Notes: generated by a model not told the origin, from the sequence alone. Counted from the stretch's first letter, positions 24,660 to 33,615 are shown. The stretch is 64,000 bases of DNA from Hydrogenovibrio sp965140365 (GCA_965140365.1 OZ223196.1); one strand, 5' to 3'. Made by a program: numbers and translations.

Positions 24660-26957
24660 TTACATTGCCACACCTAAATTAAACTGAAACACTTGTGTTT
24701 TGTCGGTATCGGTATAGTTCAGCGCCTTCGCAAAACTGAATGATAAAGGCCCCACTGGGGTAATCCAGGAAACCCCCAAACCGACCGACGAACGGAACTC
24801 CGGCAGCTTCACTTCATTCCAGTCGGTAAACACATTCCCGGCATCGGCAAACAAACTCAAACGCAGGTTTCCGGAATCTTCGATGAATGGCATCGGGAAA
24901 ATCACTTCCGCATTGGAAATAATTCGAATCCGACCACCCTCCGGATCATCCGAGCCATCTGTTGTTTCATCAAACCTTGGACCTAAAGAGTTCGGTTCAT
25001 AGCCTCGCACGGTTCCGATGCCGCCGGCATAAAAGTTTTCATAAAACGGAATACCTTTATAGCCATTATAACCATCACCATAAGCGACATCCCCTTTCAA
25101 ACGCAGCGTAAAGATATCCGACAATGGCTGATAAAAGGTTTCGTTCAGATACAACTTATAGAAAGACACATCCGAGTTGGTTGGCATCACCAACTCACCA
25201 CTGACACTGGTTCTTTGCCCATCCGTCGGGAAATAAAACGCATTTTTAGTATCATGACTCCAGCCCATAGTATATCGCACCGAATTAAAGTGTTTACCAT
25301 ACTCCGCCGTATAATTTTTACAGTACAAAAAGTCGTCAACACATTCGAGCGTTTGGTCGTCAAACTTTAAGCCGTAACTCAAGTTATTCCACTCACTGGT
25401 TGGATACCCCAAATTCAAACGGATACCGTAGTTATTGGTGGTGTAACTGGATACGTCGAGTTCTGCAGCATCAATTTCACGATAATACAGTCCACCACCC
25501 AACGAAACCCCGTCAACGGTAAAGTAAGGGTTGGTCACCCCAATATCCGCGGATTTGGTTGACGAACTGTAAGTTCCGTTAATGTTCGCTCGATAACCGG
25601 AACCGATAACGTTACGCTCCGTCACCCCTAAGGTAAAGCTCACACCATCAACCTGTGAATAACCCACACCCGCGTTAAAGGATCCGGTGGACTGCTCCTC
25701 AACTTTAACCACTAAATCAACCTGGTCTTTGGAAATACGGTCTGTGTCGATTTTAGCCGTTTTAAAATACCCCAATCGATTTAAGCGGGTATTCGAACGT
25801 CGAACGGCTTTCAAGGAATAAGGGGCGCTTTCAAATTGACGTAATTCTCGGCGAATCACATAATCTTTTGTTCGCGTATTCCCTTCTATTCGAATGCGAC
25901 GAACATAAACCCGGCTTTTTGGCTCAATCCGAAAATCCAACGAGACCAAGCGATTATCTTTATCCAGATTGGTAATCGGCTCAATTTCTGCAAAAGCATA
26001 ACCTTCCTCACTCAACCGATCACGAATAGCGTTAACAGTGGCCACAATCTTACTGCGAGAGAAATATTCGCCTTCGCGAATTTTCAACAGACCACGCAAC
26101 TCTTTTTGGGTGATAATGGTATCACCGGTGAATTTAATCGTAGAAACCGTGTATTGCGGCCCCTCTTTCATATTAATCGTCAAAAATACCTGAGTTTTAT
26201 CCAACGACAAACTGACTTGCGACGAGATGACCTTAAACTCGGCAAACCCACGGTCCATATAGTAAGAACGAAGGGTTTCGATATCCGATTGCAATTTCGG
26301 CTTGGCATACTTATCCGAATCACCAAACATCGCGGATTCGGATAAGAGCATGGCTTCTTTCAGGCGACCATCTTCATAAGTCTGGTTACCCACCAAGGTG
26401 ATACGTCCGATACTGGCCGGCTTTCCTTCTTCAACTTTAATCAGCAAGCCCACCCGGTTACGTGGCAAGTCGGTGACCTCGATATCCACTTCCGCCGCAT
26501 AATAGCCCTGATTCTGATAACGGCGACGCAAATCCAGAATGATACGATCCATTTGCGTGTCATTGAAAATACGACCTTGTTTGACGCCCAGCGAATCCAA
26601 CGCCATATTCATGTCGTCGGTTTTAATCAACTCATTCCCTTCAATGGAAATGTCCGCAATTGAAGGACGCTCCAACACGCGAATCACCAAAACCCCGTCA
26701 CCTTGCTCAAAAAAGGCGATATCACGGAAGAAGCCGGTTTTATAAAGCTTTTCAATACCTTCTTGCGTCTTCGCTGCCGTCAGCTCATCGCCAACATCAA
26801 CCGGTAGATAACTTCGAATGGTTTCAAAACTGATGCGTTTATTACCTTCAATTTCAATTTTTTCAATTTTAAAATCGGCGGCTTGCGCGCTGCTGCTCAG
26901 CACGGTAAAGAAAAACACCAGTACCAAAAAAACACGCTGAAAAAACTGTTTAACCAT
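24660..26957 (-). CDS. bamA: outer membrane protein assembly factor BamA
   Basis: The core of the machine that folds and inserts outer-membrane proteins. The signal peptide starts at the ATG at 26957 (MVKQFFQRVFLVLVFFF, cleavage after SSAQA). Five POTRA domains cover about residues 24-420 and a 16-strand barrel the rest, with the lid-lock motif in GGIGTVRGYEPNSLGP. The 765 residues are close to E. coli (810). The C-terminus reads FNLGVAM: the last residue is Met where an aromatic is usual. The ATG overlaps the rseP stop by eight bases; an upstream extension to 26990 is unlikely. Confidence 0.95.
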   Translation of the reverse strand: MVKQFFQRVFLVLVFFFTVLSSSAQAADFKIEKIEIEGNKRISFETIRSYLPVDVGDELTAAKTQEGIEKLYKTGFFRDIAFFEQGDGVLVIRVLERPSIADISIEGNELIKTDDMNMALDSLGVKQGRIFNDTQMDRIILDLRRRYQNQGYYAAEVDIEVTDLPRNRVGLLIKVEEGKPASIGRITLVGNQTYEDGRLKEAMLLSESAMFGDSDKYAKPKLQSDIETLRSYYMDRGFAEFKVISSQVSLSLDKTQVFLTINMKEGPQYTVSTIKFTGDTIITQKELRGLLKIREGEYFSRSKIVATVNAIRDRLSEEGYAFAEIEPITNLDKDNRLVSLDFRIEPKSRVYVRRIRIEGNTRTKDYVIRRELRQFESAPYSLKAVRRSNTRLNRLGYFKTAKIDTDRISKDQVDLVVKVEEQSTGSFNAGVGYSQVDGVSFTLGVTERNVIGSGYRANINGTYSSSTKSADIGVTNPYFTVDGVSLGGGLYYREIDAAELDVSSYTTNNYGIRLNLGYPTSEWNNLSYGLKFDDQTLECVDDFLYCKNYTAEYGKHFNSVRYTMGWSHDTKNAFYFPTDGQRTSVSGELVMPTNSDVSFYKLYLNETFYQPLSDIFTLRLKGDVAYGDGYNGYKGIPFYENFYAGGIGTVRGYEPNSLGPRFDETTDGSDDPEGGRIRIISNAEVIFPMPFIEDSGNLRLSLFADAGNVFTDWNEVKLPEFRSSVGLGVSWITPVGPLSFSFAKALNYTDTDKTQVFQFNLGVAM

Positions 26958-28320
26958 TCGAAATTCGTACCACATCATTAAATAAAGCAAAAAACGTCAG
27001 GCCCAAAATTAACATCAGGCCGATTTTTTGAGCACCGGCTTCAATTGATTCCTTAACCGGTGCTCCCTTGATCATTTCAATCATATAAAAAAACAAATGC
27101 CCGCCGTCCAAAACCGGAATCGGCAACAAATTTAAAATCCCCAGGCTCAAACTGAGCAATCCCAATAAGCTTAAAAAAGCCACCCAGCCTGACTGCATCG
27201 CCTTACCGGAAAACTCAGCAATGCTCACCGGGCCGGAAATATTGGTCATGGAAACGCTTCCAACCAACATTCCCTTGATCATATTCAGTGTCATTTCAAC
27301 CAAGTCAACCGTGTGATGCCACCCCTTTTCCAAGGATGTCAACGGGCCATAAGAAACCGTGACACGGTACTGACTCAAAGCCGCTTCATCCATTTTAACC
27401 CCGGCCCCCAAAGACCCGATGGTACTGGAGGCGGTTTCTTTTTCAGCCAAAACACCCTTTACAAACACCATCCGTCCATTACGGTCGACCAGCAATTCTA
27501 CTTCTTTACCAGGGTGTTTGCGCACATATTCAACCAACTGCGACCAGGATTCGAGACCATGGCCATCAATACGGCGAACCCAATCACCACTTTGAAGTCC
27601 CATTTTTTGCGCCGGAGAATCCGTCACCACACGATTGATTACCGGCCGAATTTTCGGGTATTTCGGTGCAAACCCTAAGGCGCTCAACCAATCCTGTTTG
27701 GGCTGGTTAATGTCCAAATCCGTCAACGGCAAAACCACCTTCTTAGTTGCCGCCCCATTCAAGGCCTGCAACCCCACTGCAATATCGGCTTGTCCTTTCA
27801 CCAGTGCTTGCAGCACTTGCTGGTACACGGCTCGCCAATCCAAAACATCCTTACCATCCACCGACAAAACCTGCCAGGCCTGGGTATTTTCAGGCAAACT
27901 TTCCGCCAAAGGCGTTTGTGGCGAAATCGTCTCGAAGACCGGTTTTAATCCGGAAATACCGGAAAAATAAATCAGCGAAAACACCAACCAGGCAAACACC
28001 AAGTTCACAACTGGCCCTGCCGCAACCACCGCAAAGCGACGATACACGTTTTGGCGATTAAACGCCCTCGGTAAATCTTCTGGTGCGACCGGCCCTTCTC
28101 GCTCATCAACAAACTTAACGTAGCCACCCAGGGGAATGGCACTCAACTGGAATTGAGTTTCGCCCATTTGTCTACGATAAAAAACCTTGCCGAACCCCAA
28201 GGAAAAATGCGTCACTTTGATATTAAAAGCGCGCGCAACGATGTAATGGCCCCATTCATGGATGGCGACCAACAAGCCCATCGCCACGACAAACCCAACA
28301 ATCGACCAAAGAATCGTCAT
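26950..28320 (-). CDS. rseP: site-2 protease RseP
   Basis: An inner-membrane zinc protease that cuts the anti-sigma factor RseA and cleaves remnant signal peptides. The HExxH motif LVAIHEWGHYIVAR is in the first membrane helix and the third metal ligand is in LLPIPVLDGGHLFFY near residue 395. Two PDZ domains lie between (about 115-300). The ATG at 28320 forms an ATGA overlap with the cdsA stop and has GGATG before it; a GTG at 28338 is less likely. 456 residues compares with 450 in E. coli. Confidence 0.94.
   Translation of the reverse strand: MTILWSIVGFVVAMGLLVAIHEWGHYIVARAFNIKVTHFSLGFGKVFYRRQMGETQFQLSAIPLGGYVKFVDEREGPVAPEDLPRAFNRQNVYRRFAVVAAGPVVNLVFAWLVFSLIYFSGISGLKPVFETISPQTPLAESLPENTQAWQVLSVDGKDVLDWRAVYQQVLQALVKGQADIAVGLQALNGAATKKVVLPLTDLDINQPKQDWLSALGFAPKYPKIRPVINRVVTDSPAQKMGLQSGDWVRRIDGHGLESWSQLVEYVRKHPGKEVELLVDRNGRMVFVKGVLAEKETASSTIGSLGAGVKMDEAALSQYRVTVSYGPLTSLEKGWHHTVDLVEMTLNMIKGMLVGSVSMTNISGPVSIAEFSGKAMQSGWVAFLSLLGLLSLSLGILNLLPIPVLDGGHLFFYMIEMIKGAPVKESIEAGAQKIGLMLILGLTFFALFNDVVRISNG
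27874..27883. repeat. iterated palindrome, copy 6
   Basis: Inside rseP, read as Gln-Ala-Trp on the minus strand. Confidence 0.85.
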
Positions 28321-29126
28321 ATCGACATCCATTGCCACACAAAAAAGAACATCGGTACCGCCACCAATAAACTGTCAACCCGATCCAGCAATCCACCATG
28401 CCCCGGTAATAATTGGCTGCTATCTTTTAAGTCGGCCTGGCGTTTCAATAAACTTTCGAACAAATCCCCGAAAATAGAGAACAAAGCCACTCCAGAAAAC
28501 ACAATCGCAACCGTCAGGTAAGTGCCATTCAGTGCAGGTTGCAACCAATTCAAACCGACCACCGCAATGACAAACGCCAATAACGCCCCGCCGTAAACGC
28601 CTTCCCAGGTTTTACCCGGGCTGACGTGAACGGCCAGTTTATGGCGACCAAAGCGACGCCCAGCGAAATAGGCTCCGGTATCAATGGCCCAAACCACAAA
28701 CAAACTCAACAGCAATACCACTGGAGACAAAACCGATAAAAACACCATCAAAATACTGGCGAAATTGGCCAACACCAGCACGCCTAAAATCAAAATCATG
28801 ACGGTTGATTTAAGCAGATATTGCCCAGCAGTCCATTGATAAATCATGACCATGGTCGCCATCACCGCCATGATCACCAAGGTCAGCCACAGCCACAACA
28901 AGGAACTGTCTGCAACATACAGTCCCCACGCCGCCAGTGCGACAATCAGCGCGTAAAAAATCCGCGTCAGCGGCCGTTCAACTCGAGCCAATCCGGCCCA
29001 TTCCCAGCCACATAAAAACGTTGCCACTAAGACAAAAAACGCCCAGACCTGGTCATTCGCGAAAAAAAGCAACCCGCCAACCAACAAAAACAATAAAGAC
29101 GCGGTAATCACACGCTGCATCAACAT
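28317..29126 (-). CDS. cdsA: phosphatidate cytidylyltransferase
   Basis: Makes CDP-diacylglycerol from CTP and phosphatidate, the branch point to all membrane phospholipids. It has about eight membrane helices and the CDP-DAG synthase signature near the C-terminus: LLKRQADLKDSSQLLPGHGG, followed by LLDRVDSLL. Two ATGs, at 29126 and 29120, both overlap the uppS stop. 269 residues, slightly short for the family (285). Confidence 0.94.
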   Translation of the reverse strand: MLMQRVITASLLFLLVGGLLFFANDQVWAFFVLVATFLCGWEWAGLARVERPLTRIFYALIVALAAWGLYVADSSLLWLWLTLVIMAVMATMVMIYQWTAGQYLLKSTVMILILGVLVLANFASILMVFLSVLSPVVLLLSLFVVWAIDTGAYFAGRRFGRHKLAVHVSPGKTWEGVYGGALLAFVIAVVGLNWLQPALNGTYLTVAIVFSGVALFSIFGDLFESLLKRQADLKDSSQLLPGHGGLLDRVDSLLVAVPMFFFVWQWMSI

Positions 29127-29857
29127 GGTGACGACACCTGCTCACTGGTTTTACCAAAGCGACGTTCACGTCTTTGAAAGGACGCAACCGCTCGATCAAT
29201 GGAGTCTTCATTAAAGTCCGGCCAGAGTTCATCGGAAAAATACAACTCGGCGTAGGCCATTTGCCAAATCAAAAAATTACTGACGCGCTGCTCACCACCG
29301 GTACGAATCAACAAATCCGGCGTAGCCTGGTCGGCCAAACAAACATACTGTGACAAATCCGCCTCGGTTAAATCGGCGACAGATTGCTCAGGGTGCGCTT
29401 TTTGCCATGCTTTTACCGCCTGCACAACATCCCAGCGTCCGCCATAATTGGCCGCAACATTCAATGTTAAGGCCGTATTGTCGGCCGTCAAAGCTTCGGC
29501 TTTTTCTATATTCGCCTGAATTTCATCGCTAAACGCTGACCGGTCACCCACGACTCTCAGGCGCACATTATTTTCGTTCAATTTGGAAACTTCTTTTTGC
29601 AGCGCCATCAAAAACAGCCCCATCAACTTATTCACTTCCTCTTCCGGTCGTTTCCAATTTTCAGTACTGAAAGCAAACAGGGTCAAGGATTCCACCCCGA
29701 TTTCACCGCAACGTTTCACTACGCGCTTCACCGCATTAACGCCTTTTTGGTGCCCCACAAAGCGTGGCAAAAAACGCTGCTTCGCCCAGCGGCCATTCCC
29801 ATCCATAATGATGGCGATGTGTTTCGGAATTGCAGGATTGGGCGGGTGTTGACTCAA
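29120..29857 (-). CDS. uppS: undecaprenyl diphosphate synthase
   Basis: A cis-prenyltransferase making the C55 carrier lipid for peptidoglycan and O-antigen. The catalytic Asp lies in IAIIMDGNGRWAKQR; LTLFAFSTENWKRP and RTGGEQRVSNFLIWQMAYAE are the other signatures. The start is TTG at 29857 with AGGAA six bases before it. 245 residues. In many gammaproteobacteria dxr sits between frr and uppS; here that position has only a terminator. Confidence 0.95.
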   Translation of the reverse strand: MSQHPPNPAIPKHIAIIMDGNGRWAKQRFLPRFVGHQKGVNAVKRVVKRCGEIGVESLTLFAFSTENWKRPEEEVNKLMGLFLMALQKEVSKLNENNVRLRVVGDRSAFSDEIQANIEKAEALTADNTALTLNVAANYGGRWDVVQAVKAWQKAHPEQSVADLTEADLSQYVCLADQATPDLLIRTGGEQRVSNFLIWQMAYAELYFSDELWPDFNEDSIDRAVASFQRRERRFGKTSEQVSSPC

Positions 29858-29885
29858 AAGTATTCCTAGTCAGGTTGATGGTTTA

Positions 29886-29925
29886 AACAAAAACGGCCTC
29901 TCAAGGCGTATGCCAAGACAGGCCG
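29886..29925 (-). terminator. Rho-independent terminator after frr
   Basis: On the minus strand CGGCCT (29920-29925) pairs with AGGCCG (29894-29899), with an inner GGC/GCC pairing, and the hairpin runs straight into TTTTT. It separates the rpsB-tsf-pyrH-frr part from uppS and the genes beyond. Confidence 0.65.
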
Positions 29926-29975
29926 CTGTTGACAATTAACGAGTAATTATGCCGTAAATGCGAAAGAATTTCAGC

Positions 29976-30533
29976 TTAAATTTCCATCAAGCTGTCTTCT
30001 TTTTCCGTCAACATTTTGTCAATTTCCGCTACATGCGCATCGGTTGCTTTCTGAATGCGATCTTCCGCTTGGCGCAACTCATCATCGGTAATTTCTTTAT
30101 CCTTATTCAAGTTTTTGAAATCCGCATTGGCGTCACGACGAATATTACGAACGGCCACTTTCGCCTGCTCGGCTTCGGCACGTGCCATTTTGATAAACTC
30201 TTTACGTCGCTCTTCCGTTAACGGCGGCATCGGAATGCGCATCATATTCCCGTTAGTGACCGGATTAATCCCCAAATCAGAGGTCATAATCGCTTTTTCG
30301 ACCACCGCTACCATAGCCTGCTCCCAAGGTTGAACAGTTAAGGTACGAGCGTCCTCAACATTCACATTCGCCACCTGGCTCACCGGCACATCCGAACCGT
30401 AATAATCCACTTTAATCGAATCCAGAATACTTGGATGAGCTCGTCCGGTACGAATCTTGGCAAAATTACTTTCCAGATTCTCGACAGACTTCTGCATCCT
30501 TTCATTTGCATCATCAAAAATTTCATTCAACAT
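29976..30533 (-). CDS. frr: ribosome recycling factor
   Basis: Splits post-termination ribosomes together with EF-G. The 185-residue protein shows the three-helix bundle pattern and the family stretches KIRTGRAHPSILDSIKVDYY, RIPMPPLTEERRKEFIKMA and AVRNIRRDAN. It lies 33 bp after pyrH. Confidence 0.97.
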   Translation of the reverse strand: MLNEIFDDANERMQKSVENLESNFAKIRTGRAHPSILDSIKVDYYGSDVPVSQVANVNVEDARTLTVQPWEQAMVAVVEKAIMTSDLGINPVTNGNMMRIPMPPLTEERRKEFIKMARAEAEQAKVAVRNIRRDANADFKNLNKDKEITDDELRQAEDRIQKATDAHVAEIDKMLTEKEDSLMEI

Positions 30534-30566
30534 TTCTTATTTTCTCCTTTGAACCCAAACTTGAAG

Positions 30567-31277
30567 TCAATGCACCAATGTGCCTTCGTCTTCACCTTTG
30601 ACAATTCGAATCACCGCGTCCTTTTTAAACATATCAAATACGCGGATCGGCATTTTATGATCACGACATAACACAAAAGCGGTCATATCCATAACCTGTA
30701 GGTTTTTTTGAATCACATCATCGTAACTTAATTCAGCTAAACGCTCCGCCGTTGAATCCTTCGCCGGATCGGCCGTGTAAATCCCATCCACTTTAGTGGC
30801 CTTTAAAACAATATCGGCATCAATTTCGATGCCACGCAACGCAGCCGCCGTATCGGTTGTAAAGAAAGGGCTCCCGGTTCCAGCGGCAAAAATGGCTACT
30901 TGCCCCTCCGCCATGCCCTTTTTGACATGATTGGCATTAAAACCGTGGGACACGCCTTCGATACCCATTGCCGAATAAATCACCGAGGGCATTCCCATGT
31001 CTTCAATCACGTCACGCAGGGCCAGTGCATTAATGACCGTCGCCATCATTCCCATATGATCACCGGTAGTACGCTGAATCCCCGACCCCATGATTTGGGC
31101 TCCGCGGAAGATATTGCCACCGCCCACCACCAGGCCGACTTCAACGCCCAGCTCTCGCAACGCCTTTACTTCGGACACCACTTGACGTAACGTCTGCGCA
31201 TCTAAGCCGAACTGACCATCGCCCATCAAGGCCTCTCCGCTGAACTTCAACAGCACTCGCTCATATTTCAATGACAT
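30567..31277 (-). CDS. pyrH: UMP kinase
   Basis: A hexameric amino-acid-kinase-fold enzyme phosphorylating UMP to UDP. Signatures are VLLKFSGEALMG, VVGGGNIFRGAQ, TTGDHMGMMATVINALAL and GTGSPFFTTDTAAALR. 236 residues. It is downstream of tsf, but separated from it by a strong terminator, so it probably has its own promoter in the 217-bp gap. Confidence 0.97.
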   Translation of the reverse strand: MSLKYERVLLKFSGEALMGDGQFGLDAQTLRQVVSEVKALRELGVEVGLVVGGGNIFRGAQIMGSGIQRTTGDHMGMMATVINALALRDVIEDMGMPSVIYSAMGIEGVSHGFNANHVKKGMAEGQVAIFAAGTGSPFFTTDTAAALRGIEIDADIVLKATKVDGIYTADPAKDSTAERLAELSYDDVIQKNLQVMDMTAFVLCRDHKMPIRVFDMFKKDAVIRIVKGEDEGTLVH

Positions 31278-31385
31278 GACTCACCTTAACCCATCTTGAA
31301 TTATTTATCTGCAAACCGTTTTGAAATGCATTTTTGGAATGGAAAGCATTATAAAATGACTTTCAAAACAAATCGCGGAAAAAAG

Positions 31386-31429
31386 TTAAAAAAAAGCCAT
31401 GATAAACAAACTTGCTTATCATGGCTTTT
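31386..31429 (-). terminator. strong Rho-independent terminator after tsf
   Basis: A 14-bp perfect stem (31392-31405 with 31416-31429, minus-strand sequence AAAAGCCATGATAA and its complement) with a 10-nt loop, followed on the minus strand by a run of T. It ends the rpsB-tsf transcript before pyrH. Confidence 0.88.
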
Positions 31430-31494
31430 CATCAAAAGGCGCGGCCGACATTTGTCGGCAACGCTTTTTCAGCTCCATGAAACCGGAAACAGAA

Positions 31495-32379
31495 TTAACC
31501 TTTTACAGCCGCAGCCGCCGCCGCAACTTCGTCTGCAAAGTTCGTTTCTTCAATCTCGATCCCTTCACCGACTTCCAAGCGAACAAAGTTCGAAACAGAC
31601 GCATCGGAAGATTTCAAAAGCTTTTCAACCGTTTGATCCGGGTCTTTCACAAACGCTTGACCTAGCAAAGTAATCTCTTGAAGGTATTTACGCATACGAC
31701 CTTCAATCATTTTTTCGATGATTTCAGCCGGCTTACCGGAATCTTGCGCTTGTTCAATTTGGAACTTACGCTCTTTTTCCAACACCTCGGCATCCACATC
31801 ATCGGCTGAAATGGCCGCTGGGTTCGCGGCCGCAATGTGCATCGCTACGTCACGCGTCAAGCCATCATCCCCACCGTTCATCGCAACCACAACGCCGATT
31901 TTCTCACCGTGTTGATATTGACCGATAGTGCCGTTTGACTCAACCAACTCAATACGACGAACCGCCATGTTTTCGCCGATTTTACCAACCATTTCACGAC
32001 GTCTTTCATCAATGGTCTGGCCGTTCGCCATTTTCTCATTCATTAAAGCATCAATGTCCATTTGACCCGTCGCTAGAACGATGGCCGCAATCTCATCAGC
32101 GAATGTTTTGAACTCGTCGCCTTTAGCCACAAAGTCCGTTTCACAGTTAACTTCAACAATCGCTGCTTTTTTCTTATCATCGGAAACCGCAATCGCAATG
32201 ACACCTTCCGCCGCCGTACGACCGGCTTTTTTATCTGCGCCCGCCATACCTTTTTTGCGAAGAAACTCAACCGCTTCTTCCATATTTCCGTCGGTTTCAC
32301 CCAACGCTTTCTTACAATCCATCATCCCTGCGCCAGTGATTTCACGCAGCTCTTTTACCATAGATGCAGTAACAGCCAT
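31495..32379 (-). CDS. tsf: elongation factor Ts
   Basis: The guanine-nucleotide exchange factor for EF-Tu. The N-terminal domain has VKELREITGAGMMDCKKAL and the core has EVNCETDFVAKGDEF, both family hallmarks. The 294-residue length is normal. It follows rpsB as usual, but the 265-bp intergenic space is enlarged by a 160-bp repeat and a palindrome-based hairpin. Confidence 0.97.
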   Translation of the reverse strand: MAVTASMVKELREITGAGMMDCKKALGETDGNMEEAVEFLRKKGMAGADKKAGRTAAEGVIAIAVSDDKKKAAIVEVNCETDFVAKGDEFKTFADEIAAIVLATGQMDIDALMNEKMANGQTIDERRREMVGKIGENMAVRRIELVESNGTIGQYQHGEKIGVVVAMNGGDDGLTRDVAMHIAAANPAAISADDVDAEVLEKERKFQIEQAQDSGKPAEIIEKMIEGRMRKYLQEITLLGQAFVKDPDQTVEKLLKSSDASVSNFVRLEVGEGIEIEETNFADEVAAAAAAVKG

Positions 32380-32410
32380 TTTTTAGACCCCTAAAAATAA
32401 GTTGTAATCA

Positions 32411-32570
32411 GAGAGCTTTGCACGCGTAGGACGCGAAGAAAAAATGAGAGAAAATTTGGCTGATTGAGGCGGAAAATGCAGCTAATAGCGAGCTATTAGC
32501 CAGTTTTTCAACAAAAATCAGACGGATTTTAGCCATTTTTACTCGTGTAACTATCTCGTGCAAAGCTCTC
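32411..32570. repeat. 160-bp inverted-repeat element, copy A
   Basis: Starts GAGAGCTTTGCACG and ends with its complement CGTGCAAAGCTCTC. A central hairpin pairs GCTAATAGC (32481-32489) with GCTATTAGC (32492-32500). It has the same length as, and roughly 75-80% identity by eye to, copies at 40607 and 61196. It codes for nothing. It sits between rpsB and tsf, in the same orientation as copy B. Confidence 0.9.
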
Positions 32571-32579
32571 AATCAATTT

Positions 32580-32607
32580 AAAAGGCCTGGAAAGAATGAC
32601 CAGGCCT
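32580..32607 (-). terminator. palindrome-based terminator or attenuator between rpsB and tsf (iterated palindrome copy 7)
   Basis: On the minus strand AGGCCTGG (from the CCAGGCCTGG at 32600-32609) can pair with CCAGGCCT (32583-32590), an 8-bp stem with a 9-nt loop, followed by TTTT and A/T-rich sequence. It lies about 35 bp after the rpsB stop and before the repeat element, so it could lower tsf transcription relative to rpsB. Confidence 0.5.
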
Positions 32608-32644
32608 GGTGTTTTTCAGTGAACGCGAAGTCGGTTCGGGTCGA

Positions 32645-33379
32645 TTAAGCTTCCGCTTTCTCTTCAACAAACTCGTCGCTTTCAGAAGCCGTGGTGATAG
32701 ACCCTTTACCTTCATTAATCGCATCCGCGACCGAAGAAAGGTATAAAGAAACCGCGCGAACCGCGTCGTCGTTTCCAGGAATAACATAATCAACACCGTT
32801 CGGATCATTGTTTGTATCCACAACACCCACAACCGGAATACCTAGGTTTTTCGCTTCTTGAAGCGCAATTTTTTCATTCCCGGTATCGATCACAAAAATC
32901 GCATCCGGCATAGCACGCATATCTTTGATACCGCCTAGAGACAATTCCAACTTATCCTTTTGACGGGAGCGCATCAACGCTTCTTTTTTGGTGATCTTAT
33001 CAAAGGTACCGTCTTGCTCTTGAGTCTCAAGGTCTTTCAGGTTTTTGATGGATTGTTTGATGGTTTTAAAGTTGGTCAACATACCACCCAACCAACGGTG
33101 GTTCACGTAAGGCATTCCACAACGCTTCGCTTCTTCCGCCACCAAATCACCCGCGGCACGCTTAGTACCAACGAACAATACAGTGCCTTTATTTGCTGCA
33201 ATACCGCCCAGGAAGTTCAACGCATCGTTAAACATCGGCAAGGTTTTTTCTAGGTTGATGATGTGAATCTTATTGCGAGCACCAAAAATGTACTCACCCA
33301 TTTTAGGGTTCCAATAACGTGTTTGGTGTCCGAAGTGAACACCTGCTTCCAACATTTGGCGCATAGTGACTTTAGCCAT
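32645..33379 (-). CDS. rpsB: 30S ribosomal protein S2
   Basis: S2 of the small subunit, 244 residues. The start MAKVTMRQMLEAGVHFGHQT with GGAG upstream is decisive; an upstream in-frame extension to 33481 covers only the leader. Further signatures are FVGTKRAAGDLVAEEAKRCG, VNHRWLGGMLTNFKTI and GIPVVGVVDTNNDPNGVDY. It is headed by a strong promoter and a structured leader and followed by tsf. Confidence 0.98.
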   Translation of the reverse strand: MAKVTMRQMLEAGVHFGHQTRYWNPKMGEYIFGARNKIHIINLEKTLPMFNDALNFLGGIAANKGTVLFVGTKRAAGDLVAEEAKRCGMPYVNHRWLGGMLTNFKTIKQSIKNLKDLETQEQDGTFDKITKKEALMRSRQKDKLELSLGGIKDMRAMPDAIFVIDTGNEKIALQEAKNLGIPVVGVVDTNNDPNGVDYVIPGNDDAVRAVSLYLSSVADAINEGKGSITTASESDEFVEEKAEA

Positions 33380-33408
33380 GATTTTTCTCCATTTTGGGTT
33401 AAGCCTCC

Positions 33409-33503
33409 GCCTGCCCATCAAACGAACTGTTTCGCATAAGCGACATTTAAGATAAAATCGCTCAAAACAAGGAAACAGCACCCCGTTTGATGTCTCGGCA
33501 GGC
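33409..33503 (-). promoter_or_regulatory. structured rpsB 5' leader, candidate S2 autoregulatory element
   Basis: Nested complementary arms in the rpsB leader: 33409-33415 with 33497-33503 (7 bp), directly stacked on 33416-33424 with 33484-33492 (9 bp) with a 4-nt bulge; inside, 33427-33433 with 33472-33478 (7 bp) and 33439-33443 with 33458-33462 (5 bp). All pairs are exact. It lies between promoter and start codon. In E. coli the rpsB leader is the site of repression by S2; this structure probably plays that role. Confidence 0.65.
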
Positions 33504-33515
33504 GTGTGGTTTTTC

Positions 33516-33524
33516 TGTTAAAAT
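33516..33524 (+). promoter_or_regulatory. candidate extended -10 promoter for map
   Basis: TGTTAAAAT, that is TGn followed by TAAAAT, about 92 bp before the map start on the plus strand. No -35 match is seen, as is common for extended -10 promoters. Confidence 0.35.
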
Positions 33525-33548
33525 ACCTTTATTCGAAAAGGCGGCGCA

Positions 33549-33577
33549 TTTATACCATGTAGCCGTTTTTTTTTCAA
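33549..33577 (-). promoter_or_regulatory. strong sigma70 promoter for rpsB
   Basis: On the minus strand TTGAAA (33572-33577), a 17-bp spacer and TATAAA (33549-33554), each one base off consensus. The implied leader of about 160 nt holds the folded element described separately. Confidence 0.65.
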
Positions 33578-33615
33578 GATTTTTCGATCTCAAACCACTT
33601 AACTTTGGAAGCTCA

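Noticed and set aside
33487..33615. N-terminal extension of methionine aminopeptidase
   Set aside because: The region is the shared leader/promoter DNA with rpsB, and the family N-terminus begins at the later ATG.
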